From contig JAGWQR010000231.1 of NCBI GenBank assembly GCA_028869975.1, positions 1 to 14,244 of the forward strand: a stretch of DNA of 14,244 nucleotides, written 5' to 3'. Under the pieces are notes generated by a model. It had not been told where the DNA came from. It did not search any database and was given only the letters and a program-made list of their open reading frames with translations. Position 1 is the stretch's first letter. Each line of letters opens with the position of its first letter. This stretch comes from Alphaproteobacteria bacterium. Lineage in GTDB: Bacteria > Pseudomonadota > Alphaproteobacteria > Sphingomonadales > Sphingomonadaceae. Both the position numbers and the translations under genes were made by a program. Shown in pieces: positions 7,635 through 13,095 of the stretch.

Positions 7635-7946
7635 CTACCGGTAATTCTTGTCGAAAAGCTCAATGAGTTCGTCATACATATTGTCGGCTACGGCGCCGCC
7701 CGAACGAATGGCCTGAGCCGAGCAATGTTTGAGATGATTGCGGATCAATTCGCGCCCCACCACGCGCAGCGCTGCCTGTACCGCTGAAACCTGACGTAAT
7801 ATATCTGCACAATAGCGTTCATCAGCGACCATCGCCTGTAAACCGCGCACTTGCCCCTCGATCCGACGCAAGCGAATAAGATTGGCCTGCTTGGCATCAT
7901 CATCAACGGCTACAGCCTTGCGCGTGGGGGAATGGTGGTCTGACAT
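7635..7946 (-). CDS. CsoR/RcnR-family metal-sensing repressor, copper-type
   Basis: Small all-helical DNA-binding repressor of 103 residues that should release its operator on binding metal, most likely Cu(I). The family core RLRRIEGQVRGLQAMV is at about residues 25-40. The ligand pattern is C46 (RYCADIL), H71 and C75 (NHLKHC). Its spacing of 25 and 4 residues equals that of C36, H61 and C65 in M. tuberculosis CsoR. The Cys at the last position argues against the formaldehyde sensor FrmR and nickel/cobalt RcnR, which use other residues there. The N-terminal tail carries two His (MSDHHS). ATG 7946 is chosen over a TTG at 7961 because GTGGAG precedes it by about 4 bp. A perfect inverted repeat lies just upstream. 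It is likely autoregulated together with the downstream Met-rich protein gene. No copper ATPase or oxidase gene is visible nearby. Confidence 0.88.
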   Translation of the reverse strand: MSDHHSPTRKAVAVDDDAKQANLIRLRRIEGQVRGLQAMVADERYCADILRQVSAVQAALRVVGRELIRNHLKHCSAQAIRSGGAVADNMYDELIELFDKNYR

Positions 7947-7957
7947 GGCACTCCACT

Positions 7958-7988
7958 TCAATATATACCCCCATAGGGTATATATTGA
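7958..7988. promoter_or_regulatory. Perfect 13-bp inverted repeat, probable CsoR operator
   Basis: Arms TCAATATATACCC and GGGTATATATTGA are exactly complementary and flank the 5-bp spacer CCATA. The centre, ATACCCCCATAGGGTAT, has the C/G-tract flanked by TA that typifies CsoR/RcnR operators. It begins 12 bp upstream of the repressor ATG, between lipA and the repressor gene, where its promoter must lie. On the minus strand a TTGAAT at 7993-7998 could be a -35 element, with the -10 inside the repeat; this promoter call is weak. The palindrome is directly visible; its role is inferred from position and family knowledge. Confidence 0.82.
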
Positions 7989-8012
7989 GGAGATTCAACT
8001 TGTTTGGCTCGC

Positions 8013-8930
8013 CTAGATTGTGCGCGCCAGTTGCGCCTCACGCGCAGCCTTGAGTGCCGCAAAATCGCTGTCAGCATGATAGCTTGATCGGGTCAAGGGC
8101 GAGGACGCCACCAGCAGAAACCCCTTGGCGCGCGCGATGCTGGCATAGGCTTTGAACGCCAACGGCGTGACAAACTCCTCTACTTTGGCATGACGCGGTG
8201 TGGGCTGGAGATACTGCCCCATGGTCAAGAAATCGACATCCGCCGAGCGCATGTCATCCATCACCTGATGCACTTCCATGCGCGCCTCGGAGAGTCCAAG
8301 CATGATGCCCGATTTGGTGAAGATCGACGGATCATGCCGCTTCACGCTTTCGAGCAGCCGCAGCGAGGCATAATAGCGCGCACCGGGGCGGATGGTCGGA
8401 TAAAGACGTGGCACGGTTTCAAGATTATGATTATAAACATCGGGCCGCGCTTCAATAATCGCTTCAACCGCGCTTTGCGCCTTGTTGCGAAAATCGGGGG
8501 TGAGAATTTCGATGGTGGTGTGTGGCGTGGTGCGGCGCAGCGCCTCGATCACCTTGACAAACTGCGAGGCGCCACCGTCGGGCAGGTCATCGCGGTCCAC
8601 ACTGGTAATCACAATATGCGCGAGGCCCAGCTCGGCGGCGGCCTGGGCGACATGCTCGGGCTCCGCCGCATCTATCGCGCGCGGCATACCGGTTTTGACG
8701 TTGCAGAACGCACAGGCCCGCGTGCAGGTATCGCCCAGAATCATGACTGTGGCGTGTTTCCTGGTCCAGCATTCGCCGATATTGGGGCAGGCGGCTTCCT
8801 CGCACACGGTCGCGAGGTTGAGGCGTCGCATCAGCTTGCGTGTGTTGTGATAGCCTTCAGATACCGGTGCCTTGACCCGGATCCAGTCGGGCTTGCGCGC
8901 GCGGGGCAGATCGAGTGCGGAAGCGTCCAT
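8013..8930 (-). CDS. lipA: Lipoyl synthase
   Basis: Radical SAM enzyme that inserts two sulfur atoms into protein-bound octanoyl groups to make lipoate for the 2-oxoacid dehydrogenases and the glycine cleavage system. The 305-residue protein carries both iron-sulfur motifs: the auxiliary cluster ligands C43, C48 and C54 (CEEAACPNIGEC) and the radical SAM cluster ligands C69, C73 and C76 (CTRACAFC). The C-terminal RSSYHA supplies the conserved serine ligand of the auxiliary cluster. Other typical segments are ITSVDRDDLPDGGA, YNHNLETVPRLYP and KSGIMLGL. ATG 8930 starts 4 bp after the DUF1178 stop, indicating co-transcription with the upstream genes. It is probably the last gene of the comF-grxC-amidase-DUF1178-lipA unit; no hairpin terminator is visible in the 24 bp before the CsoR operator. 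Confidence 0.97.
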   Translation of the reverse strand: MDASALDLPRARKPDWIRVKAPVSEGYHNTRKLMRRLNLATVCEEAACPNIGECWTRKHATVMILGDTCTRACAFCNVKTGMPRAIDAAEPEHVAQAAAELGLAHIVITSVDRDDLPDGGASQFVKVIEALRRTTPHTTIEILTPDFRNKAQSAVEAIIEARPDVYNHNLETVPRLYPTIRPGARYYASLRLLESVKRHDPSIFTKSGIMLGLSEARMEVHQVMDDMRSADVDFLTMGQYLQPTPRHAKVEEFVTPLAFKAYASIARAKGFLLVASSPLTRSSYHADSDFAALKAAREAQLARTI

Positions 8931-8934
8931 CGTA

Positions 8935-9417
8935 TCAGTTCCGCTGCTCGGGCGGCACGACGGGAATAAGCAGCGGCATCACACCTATACCCTCTTCCAG
9001 CAATTCTTGCGCCTGGGCCTGCGTCGCCTCACCATGTATTTGTGCCTGAGGGACTTCACCAGCATCCATCGCACGCGCCTGTTGCGCGAAATTTCGGCCT
9101 ACCCAGGTCGAAGATTTGAGTGCTTCGGCCTGCGCTTGCGCAAGTGCGGCGAGCATCGCCTTCATCTGCTGCGGGGCGGGGCTCGTGTTAGTTAATGGCA
9201 CCATAGCCAAAGCGCCATCAACCGGAAGATGCGCCGTGCCACGATTGCCCTTGGCCGCGACATTGGGTGCCATTACCGCCTTGTCCACGTCCGTCGCGCC
9301 ACAAATCGGGCAGAGCAGCAGCCCACGCATTTTCTGATCGGCATAATCTTCCGATGAACCAAACCAGGCTTCAAAGACATGGCCATGGTGGCCGCATTGC
9401 AAGTCAAACACGATCAT
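8935..9417 (-). CDS. DUF1178 family protein with N-terminal zinc-ribbon-like motif
   Basis: A 160-residue protein of the DUF1178 family, common in alpha- and betaproteobacteria; no biochemical function is established to my knowledge. The N-terminal MIVFDLQCGHHGHVFEAWFGSSED is the family hallmark and is followed by a CPIC pair. C8 with its nearby histidines and the CPIC cysteines could form a small zinc ribbon. The middle (about residues 75-100) is Ala/Gln rich, and a conserved VGRNFAQQARAMDAGEVP segment and an acidic C-terminal part follow. It lies 5 bp after the amidase gene stop and 4 bp before lipA, so it is in the middle of an operon. The ATG at 9417 coincides with the start of family similarity. 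Confidence 0.88.
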   Translation of the reverse strand: MIVFDLQCGHHGHVFEAWFGSSEDYADQKMRGLLLCPICGATDVDKAVMAPNVAAKGNRGTAHLPVDGALAMVPLTNTSPAPQQMKAMLAALAQAQAEALKSSTWVGRNFAQQARAMDAGEVPQAQIHGEATQAQAQELLEEGIGVMPLLIPVVPPEQRN

Positions 9418-9422
9418 ATCGG

Positions 9423-10256
9423 TCAGATATGGGGAATATTGCGCCGATGTGCAAGCACCGGAATACGCGTGCGAATATCCGCCAGCCGCGCCATGTCAAG
9501 CGCGGCAAAGCCGACATCCGTTCCTTCGCCCATATCGAGCAACACCTCACCCCAGGGGTCGATGACGAGCGAATGTCCGTATGTTTCGCGGCCATCTTCA
9601 TGCGTGCCTGCTTGTGCGGCGGCGATGACAAAGCACTCATTTTCGATCGCACGCGCCTTCAGGAGTGTGAGCCAGTGCGCCCTGCCTGTCGGCACAGTGA
9701 AGGCGGCGGGAATGGCGAGCAAATCTGCCCCCGCCGCACTATACGCCTGATACAGCGCCGGAAAGCGCAGATCATAACAGATCGAAAGGCCGATCTTGCC
9801 CAGCGGTGTTTCCGCCAGTCTTGGCCCCATGCCCCCAACATAGGCCGCTGACTCACGCCAACTTTCGCCCGTCTGCAAATCAACATCGAACAGATGCATC
9901 TTGTCATAGCGGGCGCGGATCATGCCTGTATCATCGATCATCAGCGCACGGTTAGCTAAGCGGCCATCATTGCTGTCCGCCAGCACCGGTGTTGAACCAA
10001 GATGTACCCAGATATGCTGCTGCGCCGCAGCTTGGCGCACCGCCGCAATCACTGGATCATCCGCTTCGGCGCAAATATGTATGCGTGCGCGCGCGCGATT
10101 GCTGTCGAGCAACCCGGACATTTCGGGAGTGAAGAGCATCGCCGCACCACTCGCCGCTGCGACCGCTACCGCGCTGACAAGCATTTCCGCATTGCGCACC
10201 GGTTCTATCCCCGTGCAGGTCTGCGCAACCGCAATCTTGATTGGTACTGCGCTCAC
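9423..10256 (-). CDS. Nitrilase-superfamily carbon-nitrogen hydrolase (Nit2/omega-amidase-like)
   Basis: Predicted cytosolic amidase of the nitrilase superfamily. Close relatives include omega-amidase (2-oxoglutaramate or 2-oxosuccinamate hydrolysis) and the Nit1-type deaminated-glutathione amidase. The 277-residue protein has the Glu-Lys-Cys triad: E45 in FTPEMS, K119 in RYDKMHLFD and C160 in SICYDLRFP. Further family segments are ENECFVIAAAQAGTH, YGHSLVIDPWGEVL and a C-terminal RIPVLAHRR. The start is a GTG at 10256 whose GTGA overlaps the grxC stop by 4 bp, showing tight coupling. Proximity to a glutaredoxin gene fits a glutathione-repair role, but the exact substrate cannot be read from the sequence. 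Confidence 0.9.
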   Translation of the reverse strand: MSAVPIKIAVAQTCTGIEPVRNAEMLVSAVAVAAASGAAMLFTPEMSGLLDSNRARARIHICAEADDPVIAAVRQAAAQQHIWVHLGSTPVLADSNDGRLANRALMIDDTGMIRARYDKMHLFDVDLQTGESWRESAAYVGGMGPRLAETPLGKIGLSICYDLRFPALYQAYSAAGADLLAIPAAFTVPTGRAHWLTLLKARAIENECFVIAAAQAGTHEDGRETYGHSLVIDPWGEVLLDMGEGTDVGFAALDMARLADIRTRIPVLAHRRNIPHI

Positions 10257-10510
10257 AACCCCAGCAGCAGATCGAGCTTGCCATCAAGATCGAGTTCGAA
10301 CAGATCGTCACAGCCTCCTACATGAACATTATCGATAAAGATTTGCGGCACGGTATTCCCACCGCCTGCGCGCGCGCGCATCGCCTCACGTGCGGCACCG
10401 CCGAAGGTCACATCCGTTTCCTCAACCGTCACCATTTTGTCCCTGAACAACCGCAACGCCCGCGCACAATAACCGCAGCCGAACTGCGTATAGATTTCAA
10501 CCTTTGCCAT
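10253..10510 (-). CDS. grxC: Glutaredoxin 3
   Basis: Small dithiol glutaredoxin that reduces protein disulfides and glutathione mixed disulfides with electrons from glutathione. From ATG 10510 it has 85 residues, the usual GrxC length. The active site is CGYC in IYTQFGCGYCARAL. The cis-proline segment NTVPQIFIDNVHVGGCDDL, including the TVPQIFI and GG(C/S)DD glutathione-binding motifs, is intact. The frame is also open from ATG 10516 and ATG 10549; the latter would overlap the comF end by 8 bp and add a 13-residue extension not seen in the family. No start has a strong ribosome binding site. It is downstream of comF and coupled to the amidase gene by a 4-bp overlap. Confidence 0.93.
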   Translation of the reverse strand: MAKVEIYTQFGCGYCARALRLFRDKMVTVEETDVTFGGAAREAMRARAGGGNTVPQIFIDNVHVGGCDDLFELDLDGKLDLLLGL

Positions 10511-10541
10511 GGGCATGACGTGGGATGGAAGTGCACGAATG

Positions 10542-11270
10542 TCAATCATGATGCACTACGCGCGCCCAGCAGATTACCTCAACCCGCTTTGCACCCTTCG
10601 CTTTCAGTACCCTGGCGCAGGCATTGACTGTGGCACCACTTGTAAAGACATCATCAACGAGCAAGATGTGGGCACCCCTGATGCGACTGCGGTGCACTTC
10701 GGGTACCCGGAATGCGCCACGCACTTCCTTTGCGCGCTGCTTCTTTCCCAACCCGGAGAGCGAACGTGTCCGCCGCACACGTTTCAACCCATCAGGCAGT
10801 AGAGTCCCACCCTGCAACCGCACGAGATAGCCTGCGATCAGTGCCGACTGGTTATAGCCACGCTGCCAGATGCGCCAGTAATGCAGCGGCACCGGGATAA
10901 CGAGGGTCTCAGGCGTCACCGCCATATGCCGCGCCATCAGCACCGCCATCGTGCGCGCATCGCTGATCCTACGGCCGTATTTGAGGCGCAGAGTCACCCG
11001 GCGCGAAATCTCGCCATACGCTACCGCCGCATGAACGCCATCATGGCGCGGTGGCGAGTCCATACACGGCGCGCAGATCATACCCTCAAACGGCATCGGC
11101 ATATTGCAGCGGATGCAGCCCGGCGGCCCCAGAAACTCCAGCGCCAGCCAACATGTTGTGCAAAACTGGTAATCGCCCGGCGTAATCGAACCGCAGCCGG
11201 GACAGCGAGGCGGTAGCGCAAAATCGAGCAACGCGCGCGCCAAGGCACTCGCCTCCCTTACACCCGTCAT
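10542..11270 (-). CDS. ComF family protein (phosphoribosyltransferase domain)
   Basis: ComF-type protein: N-terminal double zinc finger plus a type I phosphoribosyltransferase domain. Family members support DNA uptake in competent bacteria or DNA metabolism; the reaction is not defined. Cysteine pairs CPGC, CTTC, CIRC and CAPC lie within about the first 75 residues. The PRPP-binding loop is ILLVDDVFTSGATVNACARV near the C-terminus, preceded by the PVPLHYWRIWQRGYNQSALIA segment typical of ComF. Start choice is uncertain. ATG 11288 and ATG 11270 have poor ribosome binding sites, whereas TTG 11243 has an excellent one and would begin just before DFALPPRCPGCG. ATG 11270 is given as a conservative choice. 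It probably leads the operon that ends with lipA. No other competence gene is visible. Confidence 0.9.
   Translation of the reverse strand: MTGVREASALARALLDFALPPRCPGCGSITPGDYQFCTTCWLALEFLGPPGCIRCNMPMPFEGMICAPCMDSPPRHDGVHAAVAYGEISRRVTLRLKYGRRISDARTMAVLMARHMAVTPETLVIPVPLHYWRIWQRGYNQSALIAGYLVRLQGGTLLPDGLKRVRRTRSLSGLGKKQRAKEVRGAFRVPEVHRSRIRGAHILLVDDVFTSGATVNACARVLKAKGAKRVEVICWARVVHHD
11252..11259 (-). promoter_or_regulatory. Strong Shine-Dalgarno sequence supporting a TTG start for comF
   Basis: AAGGGAGG on the minus strand lies 8 bp before an in-frame TTG (11243), inside what would otherwise be the comF coding region. This is ideal spacing, and the resulting protein would start MARALLDFALPPRC, close to the typical ComF N-terminus. 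The site may therefore mark the true start, which would also widen the divergent intergenic region towards the methyltransferase gene. Confidence 0.5.
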
Positions 11271-11303
11271 GATCGACCCGCCGCGCATCCCCTCTTGTCA
11301 TGC

Positions 11304-12056
11304 ATGTCTGCAAAGCACACAAGCGCCCGTGTGAGCGAATCGGAAATTTTTGACCGCCATGCAAGGAAGATGCGCCGGGCGCGGGCGTTGCGGCATTTTA
11401 GGGAAGAGTCTCCTTTCTTGGCCCGCACGACCGCTGATCTGATCGAACGACTGGAGGAGTTCTCCGAGTGTTTCGATCAAGTGCTGCTGTGGAATGCGAT
11501 GGCGCTGCGCTTGACTGACTGGTTGCGCGATCGCGGCAGCACCGTAACCATCGCCGATCCTGGCACCAGCCCGCACGACGAGGACATGACCCCCTTTCCT
11601 GCTGCGGCGCTCGACCTGATAGTCAGCATAGGCCTGCTCGATTCGGTCAATGATCTACCAGGCGCATTGCTGCTGATGCGACGCGCATTGAAACCTGGCG
11701 GGCTGTTGCTGGCCAGCTTCGTCGGCGGCGGTAGCGGCACAACCCTGCGCGCTACGCTGCAGGATCTAGAACCGGACGCGCGACGCACGCATCCGCTCAT
11801 CGATGTCCGAGCCGGGGGTGATCTGCTGGGTCGCGCCGGCTTCACCAATATCGTGGCTGATTCGGATGAACTGACGATCCGCTATCCCGACCTTGCCACA
11901 CTCGTTGCCGATTTGCGTGCGGCAGCCGCTACCAATCTGCTGATCCAACGCCGGATAATGACGCGCAGATTATATGATGCGCTCCATGCCCGACTCGACC
12001 CTGGGTTCACAGAATCGCTCAGCCTTGTGACATTGACCGCCCGCGCGCCCCTATAA
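11304..12056 (+). CDS. NDUFAF5/BioC-like class I SAM-dependent methyltransferase-fold protein
   Basis: A 250-residue protein resembling the alphaproteobacterial relatives of NDUFAF5 (complex I assembly hydroxylase) and BioC-type methyltransferases. The N-terminal SEIFDRHARKMRRARA matches the IFDR-type start of that group. The second half is typical: DLIVSIGLLDSVNDLPGALL, RRALKPGGLLLASFVGG, LIDVRAGGDLLGRAGF and TIRYPDLATLVADLRAAAATN. The glycine-rich SAM motif I, normally LDLGxGxG before the AD pair, is replaced by VLLWNAMALRLTDWL, so cofactor binding is doubtful or altered. Starts at ATG 11304 or GTG 11331 are both possible without a good ribosome binding site. It is divergent from comF and convergent with mutT, overlapping it by 6 bp. 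The true reaction is unknown. Confidence 0.78.
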   Translation: MSAKHTSARVSESEIFDRHARKMRRARALRHFREESPFLARTTADLIERLEEFSECFDQVLLWNAMALRLTDWLRDRGSTVTIADPGTSPHDEDMTPFPAAALDLIVSIGLLDSVNDLPGALLLMRRALKPGGLLLASFVGGGSGTTLRATLQDLEPDARRTHPLIDVRAGGDLLGRAGFTNIVADSDELTIRYPDLATLVADLRAAAATNLLIQRRIMTRRLYDALHARLDPGFTESLSLVTLTARAPL

Positions 12057-12464
12057 AAGGTCCTCAAGCAGCGCGATCAGCGGCTTGTCAGCGGGTGGCA
12101 TGTCGAGACCATGCAGCGCGACCGGGGACACCCATTGCAGTGCATCTGCCGATAGCGGCTGTGGCGCGCCATGCCATTTTCGGCATACATAGAGCAGCAT
12201 GATCAGGTGTCGTCCGCCCAGCGTTGCAGAGGCAAAGGTTGCGGGTGCCAGGCAAGATTGCTCCGTTTCGATGCTAAGTTCCTCGCGCAGCTCGCGGATC
12301 AGCGCCGCCTCGGGACGCTCGCCAGGCTCCATCTTGCCGCCCGGAAACTCCCATAATCCCGCCAGTGTAGCCTGCTGCGGTCTGCGCTGAACGAGCACGC
12401 GCCCGTCCGCATCGACCAGCGCCGCCGCGACCACCATCAGAATCTCTGCACGCGCATCATTCAC
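12051..12464 (-). CDS. mutT: Nudix hydrolase, MutT-like (8-oxo-dGTP diphosphatase)
   Basis: Predicted to hydrolyse oxidised nucleoside triphosphates such as 8-oxo-dGTP, sanitising the nucleotide pool. The 137-residue protein has the Nudix box starting at G43: G, then E49, then RELREE at 57-62. The canonical glycine at position 64 is serine (EELSIE rather than EELGI). MutT-like features around it are VLVQRRP, LAGLWEFPGGKMEPGE and the later ALQWVSP. The start is a GTG at 12464, which gives a short hydrophilic lead before the first strand; no clear ribosome binding site is visible. It is convergent with the methyltransferase gene and divergent from the pilin genes, with 69 bp between its start and the first pilin ATG. 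The symbol rests on family resemblance. Confidence 0.82.
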   Translation of the reverse strand: MNDARAEILMVVAAALVDADGRVLVQRRPQQATLAGLWEFPGGKMEPGERPEAALIRELREELSIETEQSCLAPATFASATLGGRHLIMLLYVCRKWHGAPQPLSADALQWVSPVALHGLDMPPADKPLIALLEDLL

Positions 12465-12484
12465 GCGTTAGAACTTTCTTAACC

Positions 12485-12497
12485 TGTTACGGATTAA
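12485..12497 (+). promoter_or_regulatory. Repeated element upstream of first pilin gene (copy 1)
   Basis: TGTTACGGATTAA ends 36 bp before the ATG of the first pilin gene. A copy with one mismatch occurs at 12778-12790, 44 bp before the ATG of the second. Equivalent placement before two related genes suggests a shared promoter element or regulator site; the function is inferred only from recurrence. No convincing sigma-70 -35/-10 pair is otherwise evident. Confidence 0.4.
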
Positions 12498-12533
12498 TTC
12501 CATGCTGGGAACATTTATAGATAGGAAAACCAT

Positions 12534-12713
12534 ATGACCAGGGTTTTTCAAATGCTTATGCGCGACCGCAAGGGCGCGACTGCGATCGAATATGGTTTGA
12601 TCGTGGCACTTATCGTTATTGCCTGTGTCGGGGCCTTTGGCATTCTCGGCAATCAGATCATCGCGCTGTGGAATTTCGTCAGCTCCAATGTTGCAGCACA
12701 TGCGCCATCATAG
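12534..12713 (+). CDS. Flp/Fap-type pilin precursor
   Basis: Small (59-residue) type IVb Flp pilin precursor, the subunit of tight-adherence pili made by Cpa/Tad systems. A 14-residue positively charged leader ends KG, and the predicted prepilin peptidase site is G14/A15. Glu and Tyr follow at mature +5 and +6 (ATAIEYGLI), the hallmark of Flp pilins. A hydrophobic helix spans about residues 21-46, and the short tail ends AAHAPS. Compared with the second pilin it has an unusual Cys at residue 31 inside the helix and a Trp at 46. AGGA lies about 8 bp before the ATG. No assembly ATPase, secretin or prepilin peptidase gene is in the window, so assembly must depend on genes elsewhere. Confidence 0.88.
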   Translation: MTRVFQMLMRDRKGATAIEYGLIVALIVIACVGAFGILGNQIIALWNFVSSNVAAHAPS

Positions 12714-12777
12714 TGGCTGATCGAAAAAATTGGTTGCGTGTTAAACATTTGGTAAGAACTATACCATATTCAGTTTA

Positions 12778-12790
12778 TGTCACGGATTAA
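12778..12790 (+). promoter_or_regulatory. Repeated element upstream of second pilin gene (copy 2)
   Basis: TGTCACGGATTAA matches copy 1 (12485-12497) at 12 of 13 positions and lies in the 121-bp gap between the two pilin genes. Its presence here suggests that the second pilin has its own promoter and is not expressed only by read-through from the first. Surrounding sequence is AT-rich compared with the rest of the window. Confidence 0.4.
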
Positions 12791-12834
12791 AAAATCTTAG
12801 TGACCGGGAAAATGGGTAATCAAGGAGACCTAAA

Positions 12835-13002
12835 ATGAATGCTATTCGTAAATTTGTTAAGAACAACAAGGGTGCCACCGCGATCGAATACGGCCTGATC
12901 GCTGCTCTGATCGCTGTTGCGGCGGTTGCTGCCATGGGCACACTGGGTAACAAGATCTCGACGACCTTTACAAACGTGTCGAACAACATGAAGGTTTCGT
13001 AA
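12835..13002 (+). CDS. Flp/Fap-type pilin precursor
   Basis: A 55-residue Flp pilin precursor, closer to the canonical form than its upstream paralogue. The leader MNAIRKFVKNNKG is cut after G13, and the mature N-terminus ATAIEYGLIAALIAVAAVAA has Glu at +5 and Tyr at +6. The C-terminal part TLGNKISTTFTNVSNNM is also typical. A perfect AAGGAG sits 7 bp before the ATG, much stronger than that of the first pilin, so this is probably the major subunit; that is an inference. A strong intrinsic terminator follows 34 bp after the stop. Codon use is somewhat less GC-biased than in flanking genes, as expected for a highly expressed structural gene. Confidence 0.92.
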   Translation: MNAIRKFVKNNKGATAIEYGLIAALIAVAAVAAMGTLGNKISTTFTNVSNNMKVS

Positions 13003-13036
13003 GTTATAGTTTAACTTACAGCTTCAAAGGCTTGTG

Positions 13037-13068
13037 CAGGCGGGAGGCTTTTTCTCCCGCCTGTTTTT
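13037..13068 (+). terminator. Rho-independent terminator after the pilin genes
   Basis: A perfect 10-bp stem (CAGGCGGGAG / CTCCCGCCTG) encloses a 7-base loop and is followed directly by TTTTT. It is oriented for plus-strand transcripts leaving the second pilin gene. It could also block transcripts from accA on the other strand, but that side has no T-run after the hairpin. Confidence 0.93.
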
Positions 13069-13095
13069 GTATGCGCCTGACAAGATTGAATCTGT

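Noticed and set aside
9267..9851. 194-codon plus-strand frame opposite DUF1178 and the amidase gene
   Set aside because: Arg/His-rich shadow translation opposite strongly supported genes.
12750..12766. Short inverted repeat TGGTA/TACCA between the two pilin genes
   Set aside because: Only 5 bp per arm in AT-rich sequence, with no T-run; easily expected by chance and not a credible terminator or operator alone.
13001..13017. AAGTTA/TAACTT hairpin overlapping the stop of the second pilin
   Set aside because: Six AT-rich base pairs make a weak stem with no following T-run; the strong terminator is at 13037-13068.
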